Below, piece after piece: positions 33,646 through 42,664 of a stretch of DNA of 64,000 bases. The translations under genes were made by a program, and so were the position numbers. The stretch spans positions 1-64,000 of the forward strand of contig SHZF01000010.1 of NCBI GenBank assembly GCA_009692425.1, in the 5' to 3' direction. Positions within the stretch are counted from its first letter, which is position 1; each line of letters starts with the position of its first letter. Source of the DNA: Myxococcales bacterium. GTDB lineage: Bacteria > Myxococcota_A > UBA9042. The notes under the pieces are model-generated. The model saw only the letters and a program-made list of their open reading frames with translations, did no database searches and was not told the DNA's origin.

Positions 33646-33980
33646 GCAAGCCCGCAACCCTCCCCGTGCCGACGCCGCCCGCATCCGGCGCGCCGCCAAG
33701 TGCCCTGCCACCCGCGCTGGAGGCCGCACTCGACTTGCTGGCGTGTCCGGCGACGGGACAAGCGCTGCGGGTGGCCGCAGCCGACACCGTCGCCGAATTG
33801 AACGTCCGCATCGCACGCGGGGGCGTCCGCGATGTGTCGGGCTCGCGCGTCAGCGAGCCGATGGAAGCCGGGCTGGTCACTGCCGACGGACACTGGCTGT
33901 ATGCGGTGCGCGGCGGCATCGCGGGGCTCGAAGCGGCGCGCGCGGTGCGGGTGGGCTCGCCCGCAAGCGACGCCGGGTGA
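33642..33980 (+). CDS. Trm112-like small protein with degenerate Cys ligands
   Basis: A 112-residue protein with a Pro/Ala N-terminal tail and a core reading ALDLLACPATGQALRVAAAD ... GHWLYAVRGGIAGLE, which follows the Trm112/YcaR (UPF0434) pattern LLDLLACPxCxxPL ... YPIxDGIPxLL. Those proteins are small zinc-binding partners of methyltransferases, or are fused to transferases. Here the second Cys of the CxxC pair is missing (CPAT), so zinc binding is doubtful. It is translationally coupled (ATGA) to the GT4 gene and ends the four-gene unit. Confidence 0.55.
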   Translation: MSKPATLPVPTPPASGAPPSALPPALEAALDLLACPATGQALRVAAADTVAELNVRIARGGVRDVSGSRVSEPMEAGLVTADGHWLYAVRGGIAGLEAARAVRVGSPASDAG

Positions 33981-34001
33981 GACAGGGTGGTGCCGGGTGC
34001 C

Positions 34002-34892
34002 TTACAACTCCGTCGGCATCTGGAGCAACAACCCCAACCCGACCGCTACGTCGTCCGTCGCCAGGTTCCAGTCGAAGCCCGCGTCGATGCCGACCTTGAC
34101 GCTGCGCCAGCCGAGGCCGCCCGTGACGTGCCGCTGCCGGCCGCGCCCGGCGACGACCTGGTCGTGGATGTAGCCCGCGCGAATGCCGGGTCCCTCATGG
34201 CCGAACTGCACGGCACCGCCGATGCGGTAGATCGGACCGGAGTTTGCGTCGAGCCCCCACGAGCCGTCGGCCTCGATCAGGAAGCGGTCATCGACGTAGC
34301 CGGCGCCGGTCGCGATGCGTTCGGGTGCCTCCTGGGCATCCAGCGCCAGGCCGTTGCGCCACACCACGCCGAAGCGCAGGCCGCCCAACGCCACGGCCGC
34401 ACCGAGGTCGCCAGTCCAGCCATCGACGCGCCCCTTGGGCGGGCCCGCGATGTCGAGGTCCATTTGGCGCGCGGCGACGCCGAACATGAGCCGGCCGGCT
34501 TCGCTGTCGAGCCCGAGCGCGAGCGCCCCGCGCCAGTCCTTGCCGGTGCGGGCCGCGGCGTCCTGCGTCCAATCGACGAGCTTGGTGTAGCCGACGCCGC
34601 CCGCCAGGCCCCATGCCGAGGTCGCATCGACGCCTGCCAACGCGAGCGACGTCGTGCGGGCACCGGGGTCGTGCACGAAGCCCGTCTCGACTGTGTACTG
34701 GCGCACCTGCGCGATGGTGGCCGGGTTCGCATAGAGCCCCGCCGCGCCCGCTCCCGCCGCCACCGCCGCATCGGCCGCACCGAGCCCCGCCGTGCCCGCG
34801 CCGCCCGGCCGCCACGGACCGAAACCGCTCAAGAGCACGAAGGCCACGGCCGAACCCGCGAGGCGTGCGCGTGGTGTTGCAGCGGCCGTCAT
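34002..34892 (-). CDS. Outer-membrane beta-barrel-like protein
   Basis: A 296-residue protein. The signal peptide starts at the ATG at 34892 (ARLAGSAVAFVLLSGFG). The mature protein begins with AGTAGLGAADAAVAAGAGAA, then GLYANPATIAQV and alternating amphipathic strands (YTVETGFVHD, SWGLDANSGPIYRIGGAVQF, HVTGGLGWRSVKVGIDAGFD). The pattern GA-x-GLYANPA recalls PorV/FadL-like long-chain outer-membrane proteins. It overlaps the preceding mlaC-like gene by 4 bases (ATGA), so it belongs to that envelope unit. It could be the outer-membrane partner of the lipid carrier, which is inference. Convergent with the Trm112-like gene. Confidence 0.7.
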   Translation of the reverse strand: MTAAATPRARLAGSAVAFVLLSGFGPWRPGGAGTAGLGAADAAVAAGAGAAGLYANPATIAQVRQYTVETGFVHDPGARTTSLALAGVDATSAWGLAGGVGYTKLVDWTQDAAARTGKDWRGALALGLDSEAGRLMFGVAARQMDLDIAGPPKGRVDGWTGDLGAAVALGGLRFGVVWRNGLALDAQEAPERIATGAGYVDDRFLIEADGSWGLDANSGPIYRIGGAVQFGHEGPGIRAGYIHDQVVAGRGRQRHVTGGLGWRSVKVGIDAGFDWNLATDDVAVGLGLLLQMPTEL

Positions 34893-35644
34893 GGCGTGGT
34901 CTTCTTGTCGGCGGCCTTCTTCATCCGCGCGATCAGCCCCGGCCAGCCTTCCTTGTCGAGCACGCGCTTGAACGACGTACGGTACGAGTGGACCTGGCTG
35001 GCGCCATCGACGCTGATGTCCCACACCCACCACCGCCCCGGCCCCGGCGTCGGCCGCGCGAGCAGGAAGTAGGCGACCTCGGCACTCGTCTTGCCCACGG
35101 TCAGCACGGCCTTCACTTCGCTCTTGCCCGCCGCGGCGACCGGCTTGCCCAGCCACGCGACCGCGACCGGGCGGCCAGGCTGGAAGCGCTTGACGTACGT
35201 GTTTGTCACCATCTTCGTCAGCAGTTCCGTGAATTCGGCGCGCTGCGGAGGCAACGTCTCGACCCACCGCGTGCCGAGGGTACCACGCGCCATTTCGCCC
35301 CAGTCGACGAGACCGCGCAGGTCGGCGGCGATGCGCTGGTGGAGCACCGCGATGTCGGTCGTGGCCTGGGTCGCCTCGGTCAACCTGGCGTACAGGCCCT
35401 GGACGAACGCCTGCGGGTCCCCGGCGGCATGGACCGCAGCGGGGTCGGGTGTCCACTCCGGCAGGACCGCGGGCGCCGTGCCCGGTCGTTCGGTGGCCTT
35501 GGCACTGCCGCTCTTGGCAACGGATTCAGCCTTGGCGGGCGGCTTGGCATCTGCTCCGTGCGGCACGGCCAGCCCGGCCACGCCGGAGCACAGCAGCCCC
35601 GCGAACGAAGCCCGCCGGATCGCGCAAACGGCCATTGAAACCAT
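34889..35644 (-). CDS. MlaC/Ttg2D-family periplasmic phospholipid-binding protein
   Basis: A 251-residue exported protein. The ATG at 35644 sits right behind a GGAGAGGGAG ribosome-binding site, giving a signal peptide (RRASFAGLLCSGVAGLAVPH). The mature domain has the MlaC hallmarks: QAFVQGLYARLTEA, FTELLTKMVTNTYVKRF, VAYFLLARPTPGPGRWWVWD, then ISVDGASQVHSYRTSFKRVL. MlaC proteins shuttle phospholipids between the outer membrane and an MlaFEDB transporter, or carry hopanoid-like lipids. No mlaD, mlaE or mlaF is in the window, so its transporter is elsewhere. It lies 39 bases downstream of a TolC-like gene and overlaps the OMP gene. Confidence 0.8.
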   Translation of the reverse strand: MVSMAVCAIRRASFAGLLCSGVAGLAVPHGADAKPPAKAESVAKSGSAKATERPGTAPAVLPEWTPDPAAVHAAGDPQAFVQGLYARLTEATQATTDIAVLHQRIAADLRGLVDWGEMARGTLGTRWVETLPPQRAEFTELLTKMVTNTYVKRFQPGRPVAVAWLGKPVAAAGKSEVKAVLTVGKTSAEVAYFLLARPTPGPGRWWVWDISVDGASQVHSYRTSFKRVLDKEGWPGLIARMKKAADKKTTP

Positions 35645-35683
35645 GCTCCCTCTCCAATGGGCCGCAAGCGCCCGCACGCGCCG

Positions 35684-37165
35684 TTAACGCACGGTCGGTT
35701 CCACCGATTCCGCCGGCGCCACTTTCGTGATGTCGGCCCCGACCGCGCGGCTCAGCGCCGCAATCGCCACCTGCAGGTCGTATTGGGCCTGCAGCCACGC
35801 GAGCCGGCGCCGGTACCACGCCTCGGTCGCGCGCAGCACCTCGGCGAATTCCTGAAACCCATCTTCCCACGCCAGGCTCTCGGCCAGCAGCCAGCCGCGC
35901 GCTGCCTTCATCGCGCGTTCCTGGATGCCCACCATGACCCGCAGGTCGCGCAGTTCGCCCCACAACCGCCGCACGTCCATGCGCACGACATCGAGTTCGG
36001 CGCGGTGCTTCAGTTCGATGGCCCGGTACTCTGCCCGCATCTGGTCACGCTGGGCGAGCGTGCGCGCGAAGTCGAGGTTCCAGCGCACGGCCAGACCGGC
36101 CAGCGATTGCGCCGGGTTGTACGGGTTCGCGGCGCCCGAACCCTCTACTGACTTGCGGCCAATCACGCGCGCGTCGGCCAACCGGGCAATGGCCACGATG
36201 TCGGGCCACAGGTACGCTTCGTAGAGGGTGACGTGTTGCAGCCTGGCCGCCACCCCGCCACGCAAGGCCAACAGTTGCGGTTGGTTGGCGAGTGCGAGCG
36301 CTTCGTATACCGCGGCCTCCCCGAGCGGAAAATCGAGCGGCTGCAATTCGGTGTCGGTGGCGTCGATTTCGAGGTCCGACTGGTCCAGCGCGATGCGTAG
36401 ACCGCCTAGTGCGAGGTTGCGGGCGCGTTCGGCCCCGCGCACCTTGTCTTCGACTTCCGCGGCGTACGTCTCCAGCCGCGCCTCGTCCGACGGATTGTAG
36501 CCGTCGTCGTTCGTCTCCTTGAGTCTGGCCAGGCGTTCGCGCTGCTCGCCGAGGATGCGTTTGCCGTCGGCGATCATGTCCTTCGAAGCCTCGTACAGCA
36601 CAAGGCCCCAGTAGGCACGCGCCACCTGGTACCGCAACTCGTCTTCGGCGATTTTCGTGACCGCGTGGGCGACATCGACGCCGCGCTCCGCCATCGTGCG
36701 CAGGGCCGAGAGCTTGCCGAACGTCCAGAGCGGCTGCGTGATCGAGAGTTCGACCGCGACCAGGGGCTTCATCGTAGCCAAGTCCCACGAATAGTCGGTG
36801 AGCGGGTTCTCGCCCGATGTCCCGGCGATGGCCTCGGGCACCGACGACACCAGCCCGCTGAACGACAACTTTGGCCACGGGCCCGTGCGTGCTTCGCGCA
36901 GTTTGGCTTCGTAGAGGTCGAGCGACGTGCGCGCGGCCGCCACGTGCAGCGAACGGCGCAGTCCGCGTTCGACGCAGGCCGGGTAGCTCAGGCGTTCCGG
37001 CACAGGACCGCGGCCCGGCGCGAAGCTGGCGGCCGACGTCGGCGTGGGTGGGTTCGCCAGGTCGGTCGCAGCGGCGGGAAGCGCAAACCCGACACCGGCG
37101 AGCACGAGGGCGGCGCACGGCACCGAAAATCGCTTGGTGGCAGGCGGGTCGGGGCGCTGCGTCAT
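35684..37165 (-). CDS. TolC-family outer-membrane efflux channel protein
   Basis: A 493-residue exported protein. Signal peptide from the ATG at 37165 (RFSVPCAALVLAGVGFALPA). It has the long helical hairpins of the TolC barrel: LYEAKLREARTGPWPKLSFSG, ELSITQPLWTFGKLSALRTM, RYQVARAYWGLVLYEASKDM, then in the second half WNLDFARTLAQRDQMRAEY and AQYDLQVAIAALSRAVGADI. TolC proteins form the exit duct for type I secretion or RND/ABC efflux. No inner-membrane pump or adaptor is next to it; it stands between kamE upstream and the mlaC-like gene. Its start overlaps the kamE stop by 4 bases (ATGA). Confidence 0.85.
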   Translation of the reverse strand: MTQRPDPPATKRFSVPCAALVLAGVGFALPAAATDLANPPTPTSAASFAPGRGPVPERLSYPACVERGLRRSLHVAAARTSLDLYEAKLREARTGPWPKLSFSGLVSSVPEAIAGTSGENPLTDYSWDLATMKPLVAVELSITQPLWTFGKLSALRTMAERGVDVAHAVTKIAEDELRYQVARAYWGLVLYEASKDMIADGKRILGEQRERLARLKETNDDGYNPSDEARLETYAAEVEDKVRGAERARNLALGGLRIALDQSDLEIDATDTELQPLDFPLGEAAVYEALALANQPQLLALRGGVAARLQHVTLYEAYLWPDIVAIARLADARVIGRKSVEGSGAANPYNPAQSLAGLAVRWNLDFARTLAQRDQMRAEYRAIELKHRAELDVVRMDVRRLWGELRDLRVMVGIQERAMKAARGWLLAESLAWEDGFQEFAEVLRATEAWYRRRLAWLQAQYDLQVAIAALSRAVGADITKVAPAESVEPTVR

Positions 37166-37953
37166 GCGTACCGCTCGACAAGTTCCTGAACGATCCACGC
37201 GGCAACCTCCGAAGGCTGGGTGCCGGGTCCGAAGCCCGCGTCGAAGCCGAGTTCCAGGGCCAGCGGATGTGACAGGCGCGGCCCGCCACACACGAAAAGC
37301 ACGCGCTCGCGCAGCCCCTCAGCCTCGGCGAGGTCGATCAGTTCGGCAAGGTTGGTCCGGTGGCAGTCCTTCTGGGTGACAATCTGGCTGACGAGCACGA
37401 CATCGGCGCCCAGTTCCCGCACGCGGCCGAGCAGCACCTCGTTGCGAACCTGCGCCCCCAGATTGAAGACCTCGAACGCCCGGTAGGCCTCGAGGCCCTT
37501 GTCGCCGTGGTAACCCTTGAGGTTGAGGATGGCGTCGATGCCAACCGTATGCGCGTCGTCGCCGGTGCACGCCCCAAGCACGCGCAGGCGGCGCTCGAAG
37601 TGGCGCGCCCACAGATCGTCGATGCCCTTGCGGTCGAGTTTCGCGACGGCCAACGACGGGACCGAAATCTTGGTGAAATCGATTGTATGCGGGCATTTCG
37701 CGTACAAGGTCAGGTAGGTGAACCCCGCGCCCAGGTCGTGGGCGTGGTAGACCTGCGGCTCGCGCAGGCCCATCTGGCGGCACAGCGCCCGGCCCGCTTC
37801 CTGGGCCTCCGGTCCGAACGGAACCGGCAGCGAAAACGACAGCATGACGGCGCCGTCGTCGAGCGCGTCGCCATAGGGGCGTACCCGCGTCAGGTCCACC
37901 GCCTGGGGCCCACCGGCGGCAGTCGCCACCTTCTGGCTTGCCGCCGGGCTCAT
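37162..37953 (-). CDS. kamE: D-lysine/L-beta-lysine 5,6-aminomutase beta subunit
   Basis: A 263-residue adenosylcobalamin-binding subunit of lysine 5,6-aminomutase, which moves the terminal amino group to carbon 5 by a radical mechanism with B12 and PLP. It shows the family opening VDLTRVRPYGDALDDGAVML, and the cobalamin motif D-x-H-x-x-G in GACTGDDAHTVGIDAILNLK, followed by GYHGDKGLEAYRAFEVFNLG, then VLVSQIVTQKDCHRTNLAEL and LFVCGGPRLSHPLALELGFD. Length matches the family. It overlaps kamD by 4 bases. The usual lysine-fermentation partners (kamA, kdd, kce, kal) are absent. No cobalamin riboswitch was recognised upstream of the unit. Confidence 0.92.
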   Translation of the reverse strand: MSPAASQKVATAAGGPQAVDLTRVRPYGDALDDGAVMLSFSLPVPFGPEAQEAGRALCRQMGLREPQVYHAHDLGAGFTYLTLYAKCPHTIDFTKISVPSLAVAKLDRKGIDDLWARHFERRLRVLGACTGDDAHTVGIDAILNLKGYHGDKGLEAYRAFEVFNLGAQVRNEVLLGRVRELGADVVLVSQIVTQKDCHRTNLAELIDLAEAEGLRERVLFVCGGPRLSHPLALELGFDAGFGPGTQPSEVAAWIVQELVERYA

Positions 37954-39593
37954 GCCGCACCCCCCGCGCTACCGTGGCCAAGGTCGAGCAGCGCGGCGTC
38001 GATTGCGGGCTCCGACGGGTCCCAGTAGCGCTCGCCGCGCAGGAACACGCCGTCGAGGCCGCGGCCGCCATCGAGGGCCCGCGCGATGTCGGCAAAGTGG
38101 CCGCGCTGCAGTGCCGCCATCAGGCCAGCGCGCGCCATGCCGTCGAGCAGCGCCACGGCCTGGTCGAGCGTCGCGCGTGCCCGCTGCTCGATGCGCCCGC
38201 CGGGCGTGAACTGGAGTTCCGTGCCCAGTGCCCGACCGCCGCCGAACACGAGGTTGGCCGCCTCAAGCGCAAAGTAGCGGTCGTGGACGTGGGGCGTATG
38301 CATCGCTTCGGTGGCCATGCCGAGCAGTTGGATGCTCTGGCCGGTCAGCACGCCCACGAGGTCGAAAAGCGTGTCTTGCACGTGGCCACGCAGCACGTTG
38401 CCTGTCATGTGCTTGGTCGGGGGCATGAACTTGATCGGAGCGTCGGGGAAAAGCGCGCGCACGAGCGCGGCCTGCGCGATCTCAAACAGTAGGGCGTCGG
38501 GCCGCTCCGGGTCGATCTCCATCGCATGCCCGAGCCCCAGTTGCCACGTCTGGAGCCCACACGACCGCGCCAGCGCTTCGTTGACGAGCGTCGACGCGAT
38601 CACGGTGTGGGCGGCATCGACGGCATCGGCCGTCGTCAGGTAGTTGTCTTCGCCCGTGTTGATGATGTGCCCAGCCAGCGCCGACAGCCGCCGCGCAACG
38701 CGCTGGTCGCACAAGGTGCGCTGCATGTTGATGTCGCGGAATAGGATGCCGTACAGCGCATCGTTCAGCATCATGTCGAGCCGCTCGAATGCGCCGAGGC
38801 ACGCGATTTCGGGCATGCACAGCCCCGAGGCATAATTGCACAGGCGGATGTAGCGGCTCGCGCGGGCACCCTCGTCGTCGAGGGCTGCGCGCATCAAGGC
38901 GAAGTTGGCCTGCGTCGCAAACGTGCCGCCATAGCCTTCTGTCGTCAGGCCATCGGGCACATAGTCGAGCAGCGATTGACCGGTCGAGCGGATGACGGCG
39001 ATCACATCGGCGCCCTGGCGCACCGCGACGCGCGCCTGCACCACGTCTTCGTGGATGTTGCCGGTCGCCACGATCACGTAGCGCAGCGGCTGCAACGCCA
39101 TGCCCTGAGAGTGGAGCCCTTCGAGCCGGCGCGCGCGTTGGTCGAGGATGCGCTTGACACCCGTCTGCACCAGCGTCGCCCCCAGGTTCGCGACATCGGA
39201 GCGCCCGTGCCAGGTTGGTGCATGGACCCGCAGGTCGACGTGACCCGCGGCGACGGCGCGCGCCAGCCCCAGCGCATCGAACCCCGTCGCCAACATGGCC
39301 GCCACGAATGGCCCCGCGGTACCTTCGCGCAGCAGTCCGGCCGCGTGGAGTTGATCGACGACCACGTTGGCGAGCGGCACGCCATCCAAGGTGGCACCCG
39401 CGACGCCGCACAGCCGCAGCACCGTGCGCTCGATCGCGACGGTCGAGTGCTGCAGGGCAAACCGCTGCACATCGGCGGCGATCGCGAGGGCCAAGCTGCG
39501 ACCGCGCTCCACGGTGCCGGTATCGAGGGCGAGCGCCGGACAGCCGAAGCCGACCGGCAGCGGCGCAGGGTTCGCGTTGGCAGCGGCGGGCAT
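37950..39593 (-). CDS. kamD: D-lysine/L-beta-lysine 5,6-aminomutase alpha subunit
   Basis: A 547-residue substrate-binding TIM-barrel subunit, slightly longer than the usual ~515. Characteristic segments: HAPTWHGRSDVANLGATLVQ, YVIVATGNIHEDVVQARVAV, GADVIAVIRSTGQSLLDYVP, DGLTTEGYGGTFATQANFAL, SRYIRLCNYASGLCMPEIAC, NDALYGILFRDINMQRTLCD, NTGEDNYLTTADAVDAAHTV and IKFMPPTKHMTGNVLRGHVQ. The start at 39593 follows the stop of the small Cys-rich lipoprotein by 5 bases; the frame runs further up without similarity. With kamE it makes a complete, apparently intact enzyme, but the flanking genes are envelope genes rather than catabolic ones. Confidence 0.92.
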   Translation of the reverse strand: MPAAANANPAPLPVGFGCPALALDTGTVERGRSLALAIAADVQRFALQHSTVAIERTVLRLCGVAGATLDGVPLANVVVDQLHAAGLLREGTAGPFVAAMLATGFDALGLARAVAAGHVDLRVHAPTWHGRSDVANLGATLVQTGVKRILDQRARRLEGLHSQGMALQPLRYVIVATGNIHEDVVQARVAVRQGADVIAVIRSTGQSLLDYVPDGLTTEGYGGTFATQANFALMRAALDDEGARASRYIRLCNYASGLCMPEIACLGAFERLDMMLNDALYGILFRDINMQRTLCDQRVARRLSALAGHIINTGEDNYLTTADAVDAAHTVIASTLVNEALARSCGLQTWQLGLGHAMEIDPERPDALLFEIAQAALVRALFPDAPIKFMPPTKHMTGNVLRGHVQDTLFDLVGVLTGQSIQLLGMATEAMHTPHVHDRYFALEAANLVFGGGRALGTELQFTPGGRIEQRARATLDQAVALLDGMARAGLMAALQRGHFADIARALDGGRGLDGVFLRGERYWDPSEPAIDAALLDLGHGSAGGAA

Positions 39594-39598
39594 CGAGG

Positions 39599-39901
39599 TC
39601 AGAACTGGATGCACTTGCCGGCGTTGCTCCCTTTCGGGCTGCCGCACACGCATCCGGCCGCGCATGCCGTCGTCACACAGGCGGTTCCGGGCGGCTTGAC
39701 GCTCGCCGCTGCTTTGCAGGCGTGCGTCGTTGTGTCGCAGGTGACGCCGAGCTTGCACGCGTTGCCGTCCTTCTGCGCGCAGTCCGCGTCCGTCGCGCAG
39801 TAGGCCTGCAGGGCGGCGTCGTCGAGTTCGGTGGGTATGCAGCCGGCACACGCGGTGACCAGACCGAGCCAGCAGGAGGCGACAAGGAGCAGGCGGCGCA
39901 T
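39599..39901 (-). CDS. Small Cys-rich lipoprotein
   Basis: A 100-residue protein. The ATG at 39901 gives a signal MRRLLLVASCWLGLV with lipobox in TACAGC (either Cys may be lipidated). The mature part reads DDAALQAYCATDADCAQKDG, then NACKLGVTCDTTTHACK, and ends CAAGCVCGSPKGSNAGKC. The CATDADCAQKDGNAC pattern resembles the Cys motifs of the large CTDC-repeat lipoprotein at 4181, so it may be a one-unit relative. It sits 2 bases after the preceding membrane-protein gene and 5 bases before kamD, in one transcription unit. Function unknown. Confidence 0.65.
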   Translation of the reverse strand: MRRLLLVASCWLGLVTACAGCIPTELDDAALQAYCATDADCAQKDGNACKLGVTCDTTTHACKAAASVKPPGTACVTTACAAGCVCGSPKGSNAGKCIQF

Positions 39902-39903
39902 CG

Positions 39904-40707
39904 CTAGAACCTCCCCGTGAACGCCAAGCCCGTCGAATCCGGCGTCGCCCAGGGTGCCAGGCGCGCCGTCGGTGCGGGTTCGGCGGCATCGGCACCGAGC
40001 AGGTCGGCCAGACCCCATATGGCAAGCCCGGCACCCGCCGCGACACCCGCCGCGCCGGCATACCAGAACATGCGGCCGCTCGAGAACGCATCGTGGTAGT
40101 CGGCGTGTTTCGTCGCATCGGCCAGATTGAGCTTGGCCGCATCATTGGCCTTCTCGACGCCGAACACCATTGCGCCGCCCCCACCGCCGCCGAGCGCGAC
40201 ACCCCCGATCAGGAGCCAGAACGCACGCGACGTTCGGGTTGCGCGTGCGTCCGCGGCGGCCGTGCGCTGTGCCTCAGCCTGCACATCCAAGGCCTTGCGC
40301 TCCTCGCGGGCGACCTTGGCGTCCTTGACGCCCTGCTCGATGGCTTCGAAGTCTGTGGGAAACGAAGCCTGTAGTTCCACCGGCAAGGTACCGGGTTGCA
40401 CGAGTTGGATGACGGCCCAAGCCTCTTCGACGCGCGTCAGTTTCCACAGCGCGACGGCCTTGAGGTAGATGAGCTTGGTCAGCACCTTTTCGACCAGCCC
40501 GGTCTCTGCCATTGCCAATGCTTCCGCCGCATGGCCTTCTGCAAGCGTCTTCCACCCGGCCTTGGCCGACGCTTCCGGGTCGGCCAGCGCGACTGCGGGG
40601 ACCAGCAAGCCAGCCAGCAGCAGCGCGACCAGCCAACGCGGGGCGGTCAGCCCGGGCGGGCCGAAGAGCAGGTGCGGGGCGGGACGGCGGCGGGGGCGTA
40701 CAGGCAT
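39904..40707 (-). CDS. Exported/membrane protein with helical repeat domain, unknown function
   Basis: A 267-residue protein from the ATG at 40707; the frame extends up to 40824 without support. It has an N-terminal signal or anchor (RWLVALLLAGLLVPAVALAD), a helical TPR-like region (ASAKAGWKTLAEGHAAEALA, then LIYLKAVALWKLTRVEEAWA), a charged helix (KVAREERKALDVQAEAQRTA), then a Gly-rich hydrophobic segment (FWLLIGGVALGGGGGGAMVF) and a second one (YAGAAGVAAGAGLAIWGLAD). This layout, a short TPR followed by two glycine-rich helices, is frequent in uncharacterised Myxococcota envelope proteins. First gene of the unit leading to kamDE. Confidence 0.6.
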   Translation of the reverse strand: MPVRPRRRPAPHLLFGPPGLTAPRWLVALLLAGLLVPAVALADPEASAKAGWKTLAEGHAAEALAMAETGLVEKVLTKLIYLKAVALWKLTRVEEAWAVIQLVQPGTLPVELQASFPTDFEAIEQGVKDAKVAREERKALDVQAEAQRTAAADARATRTSRAFWLLIGGVALGGGGGGAMVFGVEKANDAAKLNLADATKHADYHDAFSSGRMFWYAGAAGVAAGAGLAIWGLADLLGADAAEPAPTARLAPWATPDSTGLAFTGRF

Positions 40708-40801
40708 GGGCGTCGTTCCGGGCCGACTGCACGAGGTTGCGCGGTGCGGTGCGGTGTTTTTCGCACAGTGGGCGGAGTCTGGCAACTTACCGCCAGGGCG
40801 G

Positions 40802-41224
40802 TCATCCTGCGCGGCGGCCACCAAACCCGTACACCCAAGCTGCCCCCGCCACGATCGCCGGCGCCACGACCAAGGCGCCGAGCAGGCCGAACACCACGTC
40901 GTTGGCCAAGTCTCCAGTCGCGCCGACCCCCTTGACGCGGAGGAACGCCTTGCCGAGCGTGACGGCCCAGTTCGCGTAGTTGCACACGGTCGTCAGCCAT
41001 GCGAGCCGCGTCAGCCCGACCTCGCCGTAGCGCAGCATGGGCAGGCTCCAGGCGAGCCCGATCATCCAGCCGGCGCCGGTCAGCGCGTTCAGGTGAGCTG
41101 CGATCAGCGAGCCGACGTCGGCGTTGACTTGGCCCGACATCGCCTGGGCCAGGGGCAGGCCGGTCAACAATCCCAACAAGGTCAGGAGGGCGGCCGCGCG
41201 ACCGAGGCGGTGGGCAAGCGTCAT
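40802..41224 (-). CDS. Four-helix membrane protein resembling hydroxylaminobenzene mutase HabA
   Basis: A 140-residue integral membrane protein with four predicted helices: [57 protein letters not shown] and [20 protein letters not shown]. The segments LLTGL ... [19 protein letters not shown] and [11 protein letters not shown] follow the pattern of the HabA hydroxylaminobenzene mutase family, where HLEGLLNG and YANW are typical. The isomerase activity itself is not implied by this similarity. The ATG overlaps the pntB stop by 4 bases, so it is the last gene of the pntA-pntB unit. Confidence 0.5.
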   Translation of the reverse strand: MTLAHRLGRAAALLTLLGLLTGLPLAQAMSGQVNADVGSLIAAHLNALTGAGWMIGLAWSLPMLRYGEVGLTRLAWLTTVCNYANWAVTLGKAFLRVKGVGATGDLANDVVFGLLGALVVAPAIVAGAAWVYGFGGRRAG

Positions 41225-42648
41225 GCGGCGGGAGCTTGCACCGCGGCGACGAGCTTTTCCATCCCATCCTTGGCGTCCGCGAAAAGCATGCGCGTATTCC
41301 CATGATAGAACAATGGGTTGTCGATACCCGCGTAGCCCGCCCCGCGGCTGCGCTTGACGACGACCGTACGCCGCGCCTTCCACACTTCGAGCACAGGCAT
41401 GCCGTAGATCGGGCTCGCCGTGTCCGTTTGCGCGGCCGGGTTCACGATGTCGTTGGCACCGATCACGAGCACGACGTCGGTGGTCGGGAAGTCGTGGTTG
41501 ATCTCATCCATCTCCAACACGAGGTCGTACGGCACCGCGGCCTCGGCGAGCAGCACGTTCATGTGCCCCGGCAGGCGCCCCGCAACGGGATGGATGGCAA
41601 AGCGGGTGCGCACGCCGCGCTCTTTCAGCGCATCGACCAACTGGCGCACGGCGTGCTGGGCGCGCGCAACGGCCATGCCGTAGCCGGGAACGATGACGAC
41701 TTCTGTGCCCGCACGCAGTTCCGCCGCCAGTTCTTCGACGGTCGTCTCGACCACGTCGCCCGGCGGGGGCTGTGGCGTGCCGCTCGCAGACTTGGGCGGC
41801 GCGGCACCAAACCCGCCAAAAATCACGCTGGCCAGGGAGCGGTTCATCGCCCGACACATGATGTGGCTCAGGATCGCGCCCGAGGAGCCGACGAGTGCAC
41901 CGGTAATGATCAGCAGGTCGTTGCCGAGCATGAATCCCGCGGCCGAGGCGGTCCAACCGGAATAGCTGTTGAGCATGGAGACGACCACCGGCATGTCGGC
42001 TCCGCCGATCGCCAGCACGAGGTGGGCGCCGAGCGCCCCGGCGATCAGCGTCATGGCGAGCAGGGCGCCGAAGCCTCCGGGCAGATCGCCCGCCATCCCC
42101 ACCGGCTCCGTGGCGCGCACCAACACAACCGCCAGCCCCAGGCACAAGAGCGCTGCGAGCGCGTTCAAGGCGTGGCGCCCCGGCAACAGTAGGGGCCGGC
42201 CCGACAGCGAGCCACGCAGCTTGCCGAAGGCGATAACCGAACCCGTGAACGTGATCGACCCCACCAGCACGTCGAGCGCGATCTCGCCCAACAGCAGCGC
42301 GTGGCTGCCCTCGTGCGCGTCTTGGGCCAGGTAGCTCGCAAAACCGACCAGCACCGCCGCGAGACCGACAAAGCTGTGCAGGATCGCGACGAGTTCCGGC
42401 ATCGCCGTCATCGCCACGCTGCGGGCCAACTGGGCACCGATTGCGCTGCCGGCGCCGATCGCGGCCACCAGCATGCCGAAATTGCCGACCTCGCCCGCGG
42501 TCATGGCGGCGGCGACCGCGATCAGCATCCCCACCATGCCGTAGCCGTTGCCTCGCCGCGCCGTTTCCGGGTGGCTCAACCCGCGCAGGCTGGAGATGAA
42601 CAGGACGCCGGCGACGACCCAGGCGAGCGAGAGGAACGCTTCGGACAT
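41221..42648 (-). CDS. pntB: Proton-translocating NAD(P) transhydrogenase beta subunit
   Basis: A 475-residue subunit. The N-terminal half is a bundle of membrane helices ([20 protein letters not shown], then [20 protein letters not shown], with [20 protein letters not shown] and [20 protein letters not shown]). The C-terminal ~180 residues form the NADP-binding domain III with [53 protein letters not shown] and [18 protein letters not shown]. It couples hydride transfer from NADH to NADP with proton flow, supplying NADPH. It lies 16 bases downstream of pntA and overlaps the HabA-like gene. Confidence 0.95.
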   Translation of the reverse strand: MSEAFLSLAWVVAGVLFISSLRGLSHPETARRGNGYGMVGMLIAVAAAMTAGEVGNFGMLVAAIGAGSAIGAQLARSVAMTAMPELVAILHSFVGLAAVLVGFASYLAQDAHEGSHALLLGEIALDVLVGSITFTGSVIAFGKLRGSLSGRPLLLPGRHALNALAALLCLGLAVVLVRATEPVGMAGDLPGGFGALLAMTLIAGALGAHLVLAIGGADMPVVVSMLNSYSGWTASAAGFMLGNDLLIITGALVGSSGAILSHIMCRAMNRSLASVIFGGFGAAPPKSASGTPQPPPGDVVETTVEELAAELRAGTEVVIVPGYGMAVARAQHAVRQLVDALKERGVRTRFAIHPVAGRLPGHMNVLLAEAAVPYDLVLEMDEINHDFPTTDVVLVIGANDIVNPAAQTDTASPIYGMPVLEVWKARRTVVVKRSRGAGYAGIDNPLFYHGNTRMLFADAKDGMEKLVAAVQAPAA

Positions 42649-42664
42649 GCGTGAACTTCCCCCG

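Noticed and set aside
39594-40801. A cobalamin riboswitch controlling kamDE
   Set aside because: kamD starts 5 bases after an upstream gene, and no B12-box-like sequence was seen ahead of the unit.
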